Below are positions 45,851 through 56,985 of a stretch of 64,000 bases of DNA, piece after piece (position 1 is the first letter of the stretch; every line of letters starts with the position of its first letter). The position numbers and the translations under genes are program-made. The notes beneath the pieces are model-generated. The model ran no database searches. It was not told where the DNA came from and worked only from the letters and a program-made list of their open reading frames with translations. The DNA comes from Beta vulgaris subsp. vulgaris (Eukaryota > Streptophyta > Magnoliopsida > Caryophyllales > Amaranthaceae): contig NC_079205.1 of NCBI RefSeq assembly GCF_026745355.1, forward strand, positions 55,882,073 through 55,946,072, in the 5' to 3' direction.

Positions 45851-46281
45851 CTACTTTTTACCCTTTCCCTAATTTCTCATTCCCTTCTTTTCCCACCACG
45901 ACTATCACTATAAATTGCACCACCGGAGCCACCACCACTATGAATTGCATTGCTGGAGCCACCACCACCTATTTTCCGGCGACATGTGACTCATCCGACG
46001 AGCTTGACATTATCGCCGACAATCCCAAAAAAAAAAAAATCAAAAATATGGTGAGGTGTCCATGGTGTTGGTAGGTAGGTGTCTACTATGGACGTCTTAT
46101 CATATTTTTCTTTAAAAAAAATATTTTTTTGGATTGTCGGCGATAATGTCAAGCTCGTCGAATGAGATGACGTGTCGCAGGAAAATAGATGGTGGTGGCT
46201 CCAATGGTGCAATTCATAGTAATAGTGGTGGTTGGAGAAGAAGGGATTGACCGAATGAGAAGTTAGGGAAAGAGTAAAAAG
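45851..46281. repeat. Long imperfect inverted repeat (~170-bp arms)
   Basis: The left arm (CTACTTTTTACCCTTTCCCT to CGCCGACAATCC, 45851-46026) is the inverse of the right arm (GGATTGTCGGCGATAATGTC to AGGGAAAGAGTAAAAAGAG, about 46130-46281). The loop is about 100 bp. A transcript would form a long hairpin. Confidence 0.8.
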
Positions 46282-46369
46282 AGAATATACAAATTAATAC
46301 AGTGTAACGTAAGAGGGCGTTAGTAAGAACTTTTACGGCGATATTTAGCAACTCAGTAAAAAAAGTGTC

Positions 46370-47090
46370 GAATTTAAACTTTTTTTTTTGCAAGGATGGG
46401 TCAAGACTTCACACAGGGCCGGGTTGAAGCCCATCAAAATAACTCATAGTGATCTTCATCACAAATATCTCATATAAAGATCAAATGACATGCACATCAC
46501 ATAAAGTTTTAAAATGATGGTGGTTGATCTGGGGAGCAATTACTCAAAAATTTATATAATAGGGGTCAACACGAGCTTCCTGGGGACCAGACAGCAGCTT
46601 CTTTGCTCTAGGAGGTCTTTACTCTTTAAAGCAAAACATTTTTAAGATAACAGTATTTTATAAATTTTGATTATTTTAGTAGGTATAATATGATACTACA
46701 TATATTTCATATACTACAGAAATACAGTGTGTAAGGAACTAAATGCTGGTCCCTGCCAGATTTTTTGTAGTAGTGGTCATGTGCAGGTTTGCAGGAGGCA
46801 AAAACATGATCTACAGGAGAGAGAAACTCAAGAAATACTACTATCTTATTTAATACCTCGCGCTTTGCTTTAAATGTCAGTTACTATGTTCTTCAAATGA
46901 AATTAGTTTATTTATTCTTCTAAATGCATGAAAAATAAATCTCCAAATGTAGAAAATGTAACTCTTTTAATGTTTGTTACAAAAAAATGCTGTAATTACT
47001 GTTGATTTACCCTTGACCTTGAAGCTACTTACTCTCTTTCTTAAGAAGAAAAGTAAATATAAAAGCATGAAGAAAATATTGTACCCTCAT
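46370..47090. other. AT-rich spacer
   Basis: No gene or bounded element recognised. Confidence 0.4.
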
Positions 47091-47104
47091 AAATCGAACA
47101 ATGC

Positions 47105-47219
47105 GGATGTCTTGGTCTAGTGATTAAGATTGAACCGCTGTGAACGATAGGTCACAAGTTCGAATCCCCCCCTCTTTGTTCTTTGTACCGCCTTCGTGGC
47201 TCATATAGATTAAAAAAAA
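47105..47219 (+). mobile_element. Complete short tRNA-derived SINE with 14-bp target duplication
   Basis: Perfect duplication AAATCGAACAATGC (47091-47104 and 47220-47233). Box-A-like TTGGTCTAGTGATT lies near 47112, box-B AGTTCGAATCC near 47158, then a short body and a terminal A-run. At about 115 bp it is hardly longer than its tRNA-derived head. It is not a functional tRNA: the folding arms are incomplete and there is a poly(A) end. Confidence 0.92.
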
Positions 47220-47233
47220 AAATCGAACAATGC

Positions 47234-48688
47234 ACCCTGATTGATCTAAGTCATCTAACATAAGAATTAAGAAAACAAGAAGATTTTTGGTCCAAATATG
47301 AGTCAATAGCAAAACAAGTTGGAGTAGAGGGTCCCAAACTTACTAAATAATCAAGCTTTTCACTATACTTCCTTTCTCATCATTTACTTGTTACATTTGC
47401 TTTTGCACAAGAATTTTCTTAAAGGAAAAAAAAATATTAGTAAAGACGATGGCTTTGTTTGGTAATTAGATGTTAGATGTTAGTAGTAGATTATAGGTGT
47501 TTGTATTAGTTGTTTTAACTAGCTGTTTGTATTTGTTGCTTGTCTGAAAGTGTTAGATAAAAAGCTATTAATTAGTTGATTGATACTTTATTAGGTGAAA
47601 TGACCAACAAGGATATTGGAATAATTTATTATTGGAGTTTCGTTGGTAAAGTATAGTAAAATTTGACCAACTTATTAGTAGCTTTTTTCAAAATTAATTT
47701 TGAATTCTAACCTTTCTTTCAATCCTCTGTCAACCAAGCACTTTATTAGAGTTTGGACTATTCAAACCTCTATATTGATCTCAAACTTTTATTATTGCCA
47801 ATTGGTGCTTTTACGTAAATTATGGTTATCAAATGAAGAAAATGTAGCAGATAAAAATACATCTATAAAAATTGTAACAATTAAAACGAGATAAAGCAAC
47901 TATTTTTTCTGTTATGAAATAATAAAAACATTTTTTTTTAAATATAAGAGTTTTTTTTTATAAAAGTGTTTAACTTATGTTTGAGAATAAAGGAGGTAGA
48001 TAATTGAATGTTAGTATGTGACTGACATAAATCATGTTAAGAGTGAATGGAAGTCTTGAAAAGAAGCTGAAACTTCTATAAGCATTTGATATTTCTCCTG
48101 CCCATAAACATACATTATAATTTATAGCTGGGCTCGTTTATTTTTATTTTTAAATTTATTATCTTTATATAAATATTGGAAAAGAGGTGAAAAAGGAGGA
48201 AAAAAACAAATAAGGAGGGCATTTCAGTGACTTACTTTATGGCCTTATCCCATTGCATTGGGAATAATTTCTTGTAATTTATAATATCACTACTCTACTA
48301 CTACTACTACCTCTAACCTTCTCCTGTTTTCTCCCACATTTCTGTACAGGCGCTCCAAAACTTTTATTATTGCCAATTGGCTATTGTTTCTACTTGCAAG
48401 TTGTAACTCATAATGTTGCTGTTTTGTGATTTTTGTTTTCCCTCATTTTATGTGTTTCATCTGTGCAAGTCTAGCTGAGGCTTCAAATTATTGGGACTTG
48501 GGACTTGGGAGTATGTTCGACACGATTAGTTGTTGTGATATGTATGAGTTATTATAGTAGCGGTTAGTTATTGTTAGTTATTTGATTCGACATTTCGACT
48601 GTCAAAGAAATTATATAACACATGTAAAGTGTTTGATAAAATTAGCTATTAAATTGATAAATTAAAAAAATATAGGTTAAACAAATGA
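47234..48688. other. AT-rich spacer
   Basis: No gene. AAACTTTTATTATTGCCAATTGG occurs twice (about 47786 and 48358), a short dispersed duplication. Confidence 0.4.
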
Positions 48689-48996
48689 ATTCAGGGCCGT
48701 CTCATAAAATTAGGGGCCTTGTGCTAAATTAAATTATAAAAATTACATTTTTTTTGGTGAATAGGAAGTGGGAGGGTCATTAATGGTCTTTTTGGAGAAT
48801 AGGAGGAGAAGAAACACCAAAAAAAAAAAATTTAAAATTTGCATCCAACATTAGACTCTGTAAAATTGGAAATGAATAGTTTGTAATTAAAGTTAGGTTT
48901 TTTCTCTTTTAAGAAGACAACTAATAGAACTGGGGCCCTTATATTTTGGGGGCCCTGTGCAGTTGCTCACCCTGCACATGGCCTTAGCCGCCTATG
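48689..48996. mobile_element. hAT-like remnant (CAGGGCCG end)
   Basis: Starts TTCAGGGCCGTCTCATAAAA and ends GGCCTTAGCCGCCTATG, with GGGCCCTTATATTTTGGGGG inside. Flanks share CAAATGA (48682-48688 and 48997-49003). The degenerate ends suggest an old copy. Confidence 0.55.
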
Positions 48997-49065
48997 CAAA
49001 TGATCTCAATTATGTCCTTTTCGTTTAAAATAATTCCAACTGTGGATTTATTTCACAATAATTTC

Positions 49066-49240
49066 AACTATACTAGGTATTTTCTCAAAATGATCAAAGA
49101 ACCGGCCATAATAGAGATAATTTTAAACTATACTAGGTACCCAAAATGATTGAAATAACCTATAATTGAGATTATTTTCAACTATACTAGGTACCCAAAA
49201 TGATTGAAATAATCTATAATTGAGATTATTTTAAATGGAA
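49066..49240. repeat. Minisatellite, 54-60-bp unit, about three copies
   Basis: AACTATACTAGGTA followed by CAAAATGATTGAAATAA and TAATTGAGATTATTTT recurs at 49066, 49126 and 49180. Confidence 0.85.
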
Positions 49241-49762
49241 CGGCCATAGTTGGAATTACCATTAATTTTTCCAGAAATATAGTACATTCCCATCAATAGC
49301 AGTTCCATTATACCTCGATTGTCTTGTTTGTTTCCTAGCTATTACCCCCCTCTTTTATACAATCTTTGAATATAGGGTCCTTTTTTAAATCAATAATCTC
49401 CCTATTAATGGAGTAAGTAGTTAGATTTATACAATAATAACCCACCATTAATCTTGCTAGAAGTCTGTAGAACCAGTGAACTACATGCACATTTGGAACT
49501 GTCAGATTATGTTTAAAGAGGAATGGTCATTGCTATTCTTCTTTTAGCAATAACTAGCATTGTTGATCGGCATCATATTCTTTGTGATCCTAACCAATAA
49601 TTTAATAGCCACATTAGAATTTCCAGTCCATAAAGTATAACAATTTAATATGATATCAGTAAATTGCAACTAAAGTTTATAACATAAGAAAACCTTCAAA
49701 AGTTAAGGAAAAAATAGAGTTCAAAATTAACTATAACTCTTATATATGGTCCGAACTCCTAA

Positions 49763-50513
49763 GAGGATACCCATTGGATGATCTATGTGGTAGATCATAA
49801 GGAGAGAGAAGAAAAAATATAATAAAAAAATAGAAAAGAGAAAAAAGAAAGGAGAGAAGGAAGATGATCAGATCATCCCAACGATCTGATAATTGCTTGG
49901 TTCATGAATGAAAATGTTGCATTAATTGACACATGTCAGCAGGAGATTGAAGGAGAAAAAATTTTGTGGCCCACATATTTGAAATTGCAGCATCTATATT
50001 CCATTGCCATATTTACATCAGATTTTTGTAACCTTTGTTTTTTTAAAAGGTAATATTTATGTGTTAAATATTTTTTTTCAAAAAAAAATTTCACCAATAG
50101 TTCCGTTTTTTTTTTGTCTACAAATAAACACCAATATTGAGTTACTTCCACCCATTAATATTATTAGCTTAATTATCATATTAAGTAATTAAGTACATTA
50201 TTAACATTAGTTTTTGTTAATATTATTTAATTACAAAAACATAAATATTCTACGTCAATCATCATTAATTGATTATTAAATAGTTCATAATAAATAAATA
50301 AATAATAGGATGAAAAGGAAAGTGAGGAGAGAGAATATATGGTGGGGTATGGTAAAAGGTAGGAAAATTATATAAAGATCTAAAATTGTAGATCATCCAT
50401 TGGGAGTAAAGAGATCATAAAAATTATTTGTAGATCATGAATGAGGTGGAAGAGAGATGAACTATTTAAATATTTGATGATCCAAAATTTTGGATCAACC
50501 ATTGTGTATGCTC
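49763..50513. mobile_element. Possible PIF/Harbinger-type MITE with TAA duplication
   Basis: Imperfect ends GAGGATACCCATTGGATGAT and (inverted right end) GAGCATACACAATGGTTGAT; TAA at 49760-49762 and 50514-50516. The interior has repeated GATCATCC/TAGATCAT motifs. No coding capacity. The ends differ from the GGGTGYG family. Confidence 0.65.
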
Positions 50514-50516
50514 TAA

Positions 50517-52040
50517 GTCGTGTAATTAAGGTTAGGTTTATTAGGATACTATGTTTATGGTTTCCTAATACTGTATTATTGCCTCTCTCGTTATTCAGAT
50601 AAAACAATTAAAAATGATATTCTCAAACTTTTTGTCACTAATGTTCTTTTGTAATTCTAGTTGGAGTACATTGTCACGAGTCACAATGCATGGTTGAAGA
50701 CTGAGGTGAGGTAGATCACGGATGAACAAGAGGTAGAATGTGAATACTTTTTAATTCATGAATCACCACTATTATTCTTATACGGAAAAACAAGCAGACA
50801 TGTTGATGTTACATAATAAAGTAAGATGTAAATCTACTTTTACATTCTCCTTACTTTCCAGTTTGTAAAATGTAAATCTACTTTTACATATCCTTACTTT
50901 TCAGTTTGATATAATATAAAATCAATTTTAAGGGTTCCAATCATCAACTTAAACTTTTGCTTGAGTTAGTCTTTTGAACATAATACAAAGGTTCCTACTT
51001 CCCGCTTTGCCTAAAGAAAAAAAATAACGCGAGAAGATTGTTTAGCTTGTTACGTAGCACATGAAAACGTCGATAGGGCAACCCTTTTGCATATCTTACT
51101 AGTTCGGTGACAATATTCATGTACAGGAGCAGGAAGAACACCAAGCTCGGTGAGCATAATCAACTGTGTGGACATGAATTTGCTCTATTTTCGACTTCAA
51201 TTATAAATGATTAAAATCTATAAGTTACTTCTTAGCACATTGGTTAGTTAATTAATATGATTAGGATTTAGGACCTCAGAAATGTCCTAGTGCTAGAAGA
51301 TGCATGGTTGTAATAATCTGAGACATTGCATTTACCACAAGCGCAAAATCAATCTAATCATATGATTATAGAAAGAAAAGCAATGCACCTACCATACTCC
51401 AAAACTTGGTGGGATCGAATACTAAAGAATCTTCTCCTTTATGATAACATGTTTTGGCTAAATTTAGGTACATATATAAAGCTACCTTATTCCAACCTTA
51501 AATTAAGTCGTACTAGCAATTATACGTACCTGTAACTGATATAACAAGCAAAACATATATAGCCTGTTATTAATCTCAAAAAAAAGTTCTCAAAACCTTT
51601 GATATCTAAAAAGATGGACCCAAAATCTACGGATATGATAGGAAGTCTAACATAGTATTTGGGAATAGTCTAATATAGTACGTGGCAAGGTGTTTGCCAT
51701 GACAAAGGAAGTTGGATGAGGGCCGAGCAATTTTTTAGTTGTCATAGTCGTTTACTCGTCATGTTTCCTACGAGAATAGTCTCACTGATTGGAGGAGTAT
51801 AATTTGATGCATAAAACGCATATTATATAGCATAGATGGAAATAAGACCATAGAATATACTCTGGTCTTTCAAATAGTAACGAGATAATGCCAAATTTTT
51901 CAAATTTTTACCGCAGTAATTCTTACTTCTTTTGAGTGCCACAAAGTTTACATGTATCAAGTTTCCTAGTCATCAAAGGAGTACAAAGCACCCTAGAAGG
52001 TTTCATGGGAAACCGCAAACATTTTAGATTATATTCATAC
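50517..52040. other. AT-rich spacer
   Basis: No gene recognised. A short direct repeat, TGTAAATCTACTTTTACAT, occurs at about 50827 and 50869. Confidence 0.4.
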
Positions 52041-52228
52041 TCCCGAGTTTTGTTAAATTACACATCGTCCCGAAATTACTTAAAATCACCCCAAATTCAT
52101 TTTTATAGACCATTTTACCCTTTCTTCTTTTCCACACCATCCACCACCACCCTCTACCTCCCCACTGCCACCTGGGACCTCCACCGTCATCACCTACCTC
52201 TCGCGACCTCTACCACCACCCACCTACA

Positions 52229-52409
52229 AAACCAGGCGAAATTTTTTTAGGCCATGGGTGAACGTCAGCGGTGGACGTTCGCCCCATGGGCCGAACGTCT
52301 GGCATGGACGTTCAGGCCATGGGGAGAACGTCCAGGCAGACGTTTGGGCCATGGGTGGAATGTTCATCGCGGACGTTCCCCCATGGCCTAAAAAAATTTC
52401 GCCTGGTTT
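52229..52409. repeat. Hairpin: 30-bp perfect inverted arms around palindromic GGACGTTC units
   Basis: Left arm 52229-52258 begins AAACCAGGCGAAATTTTTTT; right arm 52380-52409 is its exact inverse. The 121-bp middle is made of GGACGTTC, GGCCATGGG and GAACGTC blocks alternating in both orientations, far more GC-rich than the surroundings. Outer flanks are also partly inverted (CCATCCACCACCACC near 52137, GGTGGATGGTGGTGG near 52578). All open frames here (52224-52597) are artefacts. Confidence 0.88.
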
Positions 52410-53161
52410 GCGCAACCAAAGCTACGGTGGTGGGGAACGTTCCTGCTGCCGTGGCTTTTCTTCATGGCTGCCACAAAATTTGTGGTTGTTGGCTGGTTTT
52501 CAATGTCGTGAGAGAGGGGGTGGGGGTGGGGGTGGGTGGGTCTGATGGTTTGAGGTGTTGGTGGCAGCTTGGCAGGAGGTGGATGGTGGTGGGTTAGGCA
52601 AAATAATGAAAAGGTAGTTTTGAGTCGATGAATAGAAGTTCAACATACTCCCCTTTAACGCTTTTGACAACTTGAGCATCAACACACCTAGAAAGAGGCA
52701 AACAAAGCAACTGATTGAATAGTCAATAATATTTAACATTTCGTAATAATTCTCATTTTTTCATTGACTTGTAATAATTTTGCTTTAAATTTCATCCTTG
52801 TAAGTGATGCATTAGGAGTTTCTTTCGTGCGAAAGACCTCCTAATTCCTTTTTTTTCTTACTTTATTAAAAGATCGTTAAATGGGTATATAAAAGTTGTT
52901 AATTGTAAAAAAATGAATATAAAAATTAGTGTGTGTGTGTGTGACAAATGAGTATAAAAAGCTTTAGCTTCTTCTGAACAGTTACCCTTATTTCTTGTAG
53001 GAGGTGGCGCATATGGTGCAATTTCACCTTTTCTTCCTCTATTTTTTTTTTTTTTTTACATAATTTTCTTCCTCTATTGTTGCTACTTGTCATATTATTA
53101 TCCATTTCCAAATACATATATCTTTCTTCGTAAATTTTCATGAAATTAATGTTAGGTATTA

Positions 53162-53420
53162 CTTCCTTTGTTTCTAAATAAGTGCAACATTTCTTGTTTT
53201 CACGTTTGCCAATGCATTATTTTAATCATTACTATCTTCAATTATCAATAAGTAAAAATTATAAAAAGTTGATATCAAAAAAATTCACATTCAGACGAAT
53301 CTAACAAGATCCCACATGACTATGTTTTTCCTAAAATGTAAATCACCAAAGCTAATTAAAATTCAAACTGTGAATAGTAAACACTATGCAAATGTTGCAC
53401 TTATTTAGAAACGGATGAAG
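53162..53420. mobile_element. Stowaway-like MITE, 259 bp, third family copy
   Basis: Ends CTTCCTTTGTTTCTAAATAA and TTATTTAGAAACGGATGAAG; TA at 53160-53161 and 53421-53422. It is inverted relative to 27541 (AATCTAACAAGATCCCACAT inside). Confidence 0.9.
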
Positions 53421-53831
53421 TATATGGTAATGAAAAATTATGAAATGTTAATACACATTTGGCAAAACAATTTATGAAATGTTAATACACATTGTGCATA
53501 ATATAACTAGCTATTTTCTCAAATTTGTGGCAAAATATCATTTAATCTAGAATTTATTCAACAATTCTGTGTTCCCTTTCTGTGGTTCAATGCAAGTAAC
53601 GTGTTGTTATCGTGTGATTTCTAAAAATATACTACTAGGTAATTGCATCTATTCTACAAGGGAATCCACTAGGAATGAATGGACAAGCTATATGAGTATC
53701 CCCACTAATAATCATCATTTGATCAAGCTCTCAACTTCACTCCTTCGACAAATTCTTTACAAGCGGGCCGATGATGATTTAGGTTTTTTTAAAATTTTAT
53801 TCCTCCTCCTCATATATGATATATATCCATA

Positions 53832-54429
53832 TCTCTATTATATAAGGAAAGGGAAGAGCAATGGTGTCCTCTTTTGAAATGCCTATTTTGACCCCTTCCC
53901 ATTCTAAATTACAATTTCACTTACAAATCAAAGGGGGCTTCAAACAAAAATACCAAAAATATAATTATAACAATCACTCACAAGTCAACTAAAATCATAA
54001 ATTGCATAATTTACGTTATGCAAATCACTAAAATGAGAAAACTTTATAAAAACTGAAAAATTCACTTACAAACTACAACCTATGAAAAAATTGACTTGAA
54101 ATCACAAAGTGTCCACTTTCTTTACAATTTATGAAGTACTGTACTTAATTCAAAGATCAACTAAAAAATTATAATATTAGAAATCATAAATAAATTCAAT
54201 AAAATTTCTATTTTGTTCATAGAATTTAACTTTGAACAGTAAAAAAAAAAAAAACAAAAAGAATGGTGAGAGACTTAAGTGACAGAAACTAAACCAATCA
54301 AATTTTGCAACTAATAAAAACAATTATACTTTGTATGTCTAATGTTCAAATTTTGACTCTTACGCCGAAGAAAATCGAGTTTCTGTTTCGAAAAAAGTTC
54401 AAGCACGCATCGCGTGCAAAAAATTCTAG
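53832..54429 (+). mobile_element. Non-autonomous Helitron-like element, 598 bp
   Basis: Starts TCTCTATTATATAAGGAAAG after A. Ends with the hairpin GCACGCATCGCGTGC, then AAAAAATTCTAG, followed by T. Helitron 5'-TC and 3'-CTAG ends, 3' hairpin and insertion in AT all fit. No Rep/helicase code. Confidence 0.8.
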
Positions 54430-54916
54430 TAAATTCAATAATCGAGGCAGAGAATCATAAATATTAGTTAATAAAGAACAATTTAACAAGATCATATACG
54501 ATAATACTTTATATTACAATATTAGTTATATATGTAATCACAATTCATCTACTTTGACCATAAAAAATAAAAATAAAAACTAAAGTTGTTAAAAATGTAG
54601 CAATGATAAACTAAAATGAAATTACATAAACTTAGATCAAGACAAGATTAATCTATATCCTTAGGATAATATTATCCCCCTATATATTGATGGGATTGAC
54701 ATGCTAGTTCACTCTAAGAATGGAATTACATTAAATTATTCAAATCAGCGTGAACATGATTAACAGTTTGTGAATATAAGTTCTCAGAAGTTGTGATGAT
54801 AACAACGGATTAGCCAATAATATTATGCCATTAGCATTTAAATAAAATTAAATTGACGGTTAATTAGAATAGTCATTATTACATGTAAAACTAAAACCCT
54901 AATCTTCAGTTATTGA

Positions 54917-55195
54917 GGGCATGTTCTCTTCAGCATAAAACAGCTGAACTGAACTGATCTGAACTGAACTGAACTGAACTGATCTGAACTGAACTGAACT
55001 GAACTGAACTGAATCGAACTGAACTGAATTGAACTTAACTGAACTGAAATGAATAGTGATATGTGAGAGTAAAAGTATTGTCAAGAGCTGAACTGAACTA
55101 AACTGAACTGATCTGAACTGAACTTAATTGAACTGAACTGAACTGAATTGAACTAAACTGAACTAAACTGAAAATAAGCTGGGGAGAACAGGCCC
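54917..55195. mobile_element. Short element E of the GGGNNTGTTCTCTTC type, GAACT repeats
   Basis: Ends GGGCATGTTCTCTTCAGC and GCTGGGGAGAACAGGCCC. The interior is almost wholly CTGAACTGAACTGATCTGAA-type repeat (GAACT, 5-bp period). Flanks are TGA and TTA, one mismatch from a 3-bp duplication. It abuts element D. Confidence 0.7.
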
Positions 55196-55496
55196 TTAGG
55201 GTGTGTTCTCTTTACCTGAATAACCTTGAACTGAACTGAACTTATCTAAACTGAACTTAGGGTATGTTCTCTTCACCTTAATAAGTTAAGTTTCAGGTTC
55301 AATGTGTTCAGTTCAGATAAGTTTCAATCAGGTCCAATTAGGGCAATAAGTTCCAATCAGGTCTAATAAGGTCCAATAAGTTCCACTCATGTACAATAAG
55401 TTCCAATCATGTCTAATAAGATCCAATAAGTTCCAAACAGGTGCAATAAGTTCCAATTAAGTCTAATCAGGTCTAATAAGTTCCAATAAGGTCTAA

Positions 55497-55838
55497 GGGT
55501 GCTTTCTCTTCAACTTATTGGCCCTGAACTTATCTGAACTGAACTTATTGAACCTGAACTGAATTGATTGGAACTTATTAAACCTGATTGGACCTGATTC
55601 AACTTATTGTACCTGATTGAAACTTATTGACCTTATTGGATCTGATTGAAACTTATTAGACCTTATTAACTTTTAGCAACTGGAACTTATTGGACCTTAT
55701 TAGACCTGATTGGAACTTATTGCACTTGGAACTTATAGGACCTTATTAGACCTGATTGGACCTGATTGTAACTTATCTGAACTTATCTGAACTTATTGGA
55801 CTTGAAACTTAATTTTTTAAGTTGAAGAGAACGCACCC
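55497..55838. mobile_element. Short element C' (342 bp) nested in element C
   Basis: Ends GGGTGCTTTCTCTTCAACTT and AAGTTGAAGAGAACGCACCC; duplication TAA (55494-55496 and 55839-55841). It consists almost only of two decamer arms, a minimal derivative. It sits inside the left array of C. Confidence 0.9.
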
Positions 55839-56539
55839 TAAATAGTCAATGATCAATAAACATTTGTATTATTATCCATTATTTTATTATTCATATCACT
55901 ATTAGCTGATATGTTATTATTAAAATTTTAATTAAAGTACCACAATGATTATATCGTATTATACTTGTATTATTGTCTATTATTTTATTAAATATTTGTA
56001 TTATTGTCTATTTTTTTATTATTCATATTACTATTAGCTGATTATGTTATTATTGAAAATTTTAATTGAAGTACCACAATGATTATATCGTATTATACTT
56101 GTATTATTGTCTATTATTTTATTAAATATTTGTATTATTGTCTATTTTTTTATCATTCATATTACTATTAGCTGATTATGTTATTATTGAAAATTTTAAT
56201 TAAAGTACCACAATGATTATATCGTATCATACTTGTATTATTGTCTATTATTTTATTAAATATTTGTATTATTGTCTATTATTTTATTATTCATATTACT
56301 ATTAGCTTATTATTATTATTAAAAAAATATTATAATCTTGGTCAAATAAGGTTAACAATCCTAATCATCTTAATTACAATATTTTGCAATTCGTCTTTAT
56401 ATAACTAGAGATAACATGTTTTCTCTACTAATAACAATAAAAGATATAAATGTTATCAATTGATTGCTTCATTATCATCACCGAAGTATCTTTCTTCATC
56501 GAAATATCTTTCTTCATCTTCTATATCCTCCTCTTCAAT

Positions 56540-56985
56540 CAATACGTTTTCTCATCAACATCAAACCATATTTCATCTGCAATTTTTGCCCGAGTAATCT
56601 CCATATTCTTTGTTCTTGTCTTGTCAGTCAAATTTAAATCAGCTCTTGGTTCCATGATTTCAACTACTTGCGAAATTGAAATCCCAAAATCATGTAACCC
56701 AATAAAATTATGTAGTGTGCATGTTGCCACGATGATAGCCAACTGGTAAGCATCATCCATCTTCGACATCATTCTTAATTTGAATCTTCCATCTATTTTT
56801 TAGTGCACCAAAAATTCTTTCAACAGTACCACATAATGAAGAATGTCGACAATTAAAATGCTCTAACTTTTCCTTGTGGAGGACCATTTTTAAATTCAGG
56901 AGTATGAACTCTCAAACCTTTCTCTTGATATGGACTCAAATGCCTAGTAGAATTTGGATTGCCAGAGTCAACCAAATATTTCTTT
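56540..56985 (-). pseudogene. PIF/Harbinger transposase (DDE_4 type), C-terminal remnant
   Basis: Minus-strand reading in three frames. From 56985 it gives KKYLVDSGNPNSTRHLSPYQ and GPPQGK, holding the second catalytic Asp (LVDSG). Near 56860-56790 is HFNCRHSSLCGTVERIFGAL then KNRWKI, holding the catalytic Glu. From 56772 it gives MDDAYQLAIIVATCTLHNFI, the conserved C-terminal helix. At least two frameshifts separate these segments, and the N-terminal part with the first Asp is missing, so it cannot be active. The open frame on the opposite strand (56450-56749) is a shadow. The reading order and motifs are those of plant PIF-type transposases, which excise from and insert at TWA. Confidence 0.85.

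Larger units (their letters stand above)
44985..46365. mobile_element. Possible foldback/MULE-like element with internal duplications
   Basis: The outer ends show an imperfect inverted match (left CTAAAATTTCTTACAAACGAC near 45000-45018; right GTTAGTAAGAACTTTTACGG near 46319-46338). It contains a ~240-bp tandem duplication and a long hairpin, listed separately. No target duplication or transposase was identified, so unity and superfamily are uncertain. Confidence 0.4.

Noticed and set aside
45019..46212. Gly/Arg-rich and Thr-rich open frames
   Set aside because: Arise from simple ACC/GGT repeats in the inverted-repeat element; no domain seen.
47105..47219. Possible tRNA gene (box B GTTCGAATCC)
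   Set aside because: Only boxes A and B are present; acceptor and anticodon arms do not pair. It has a poly(A) end and target duplication, so it is a SINE.
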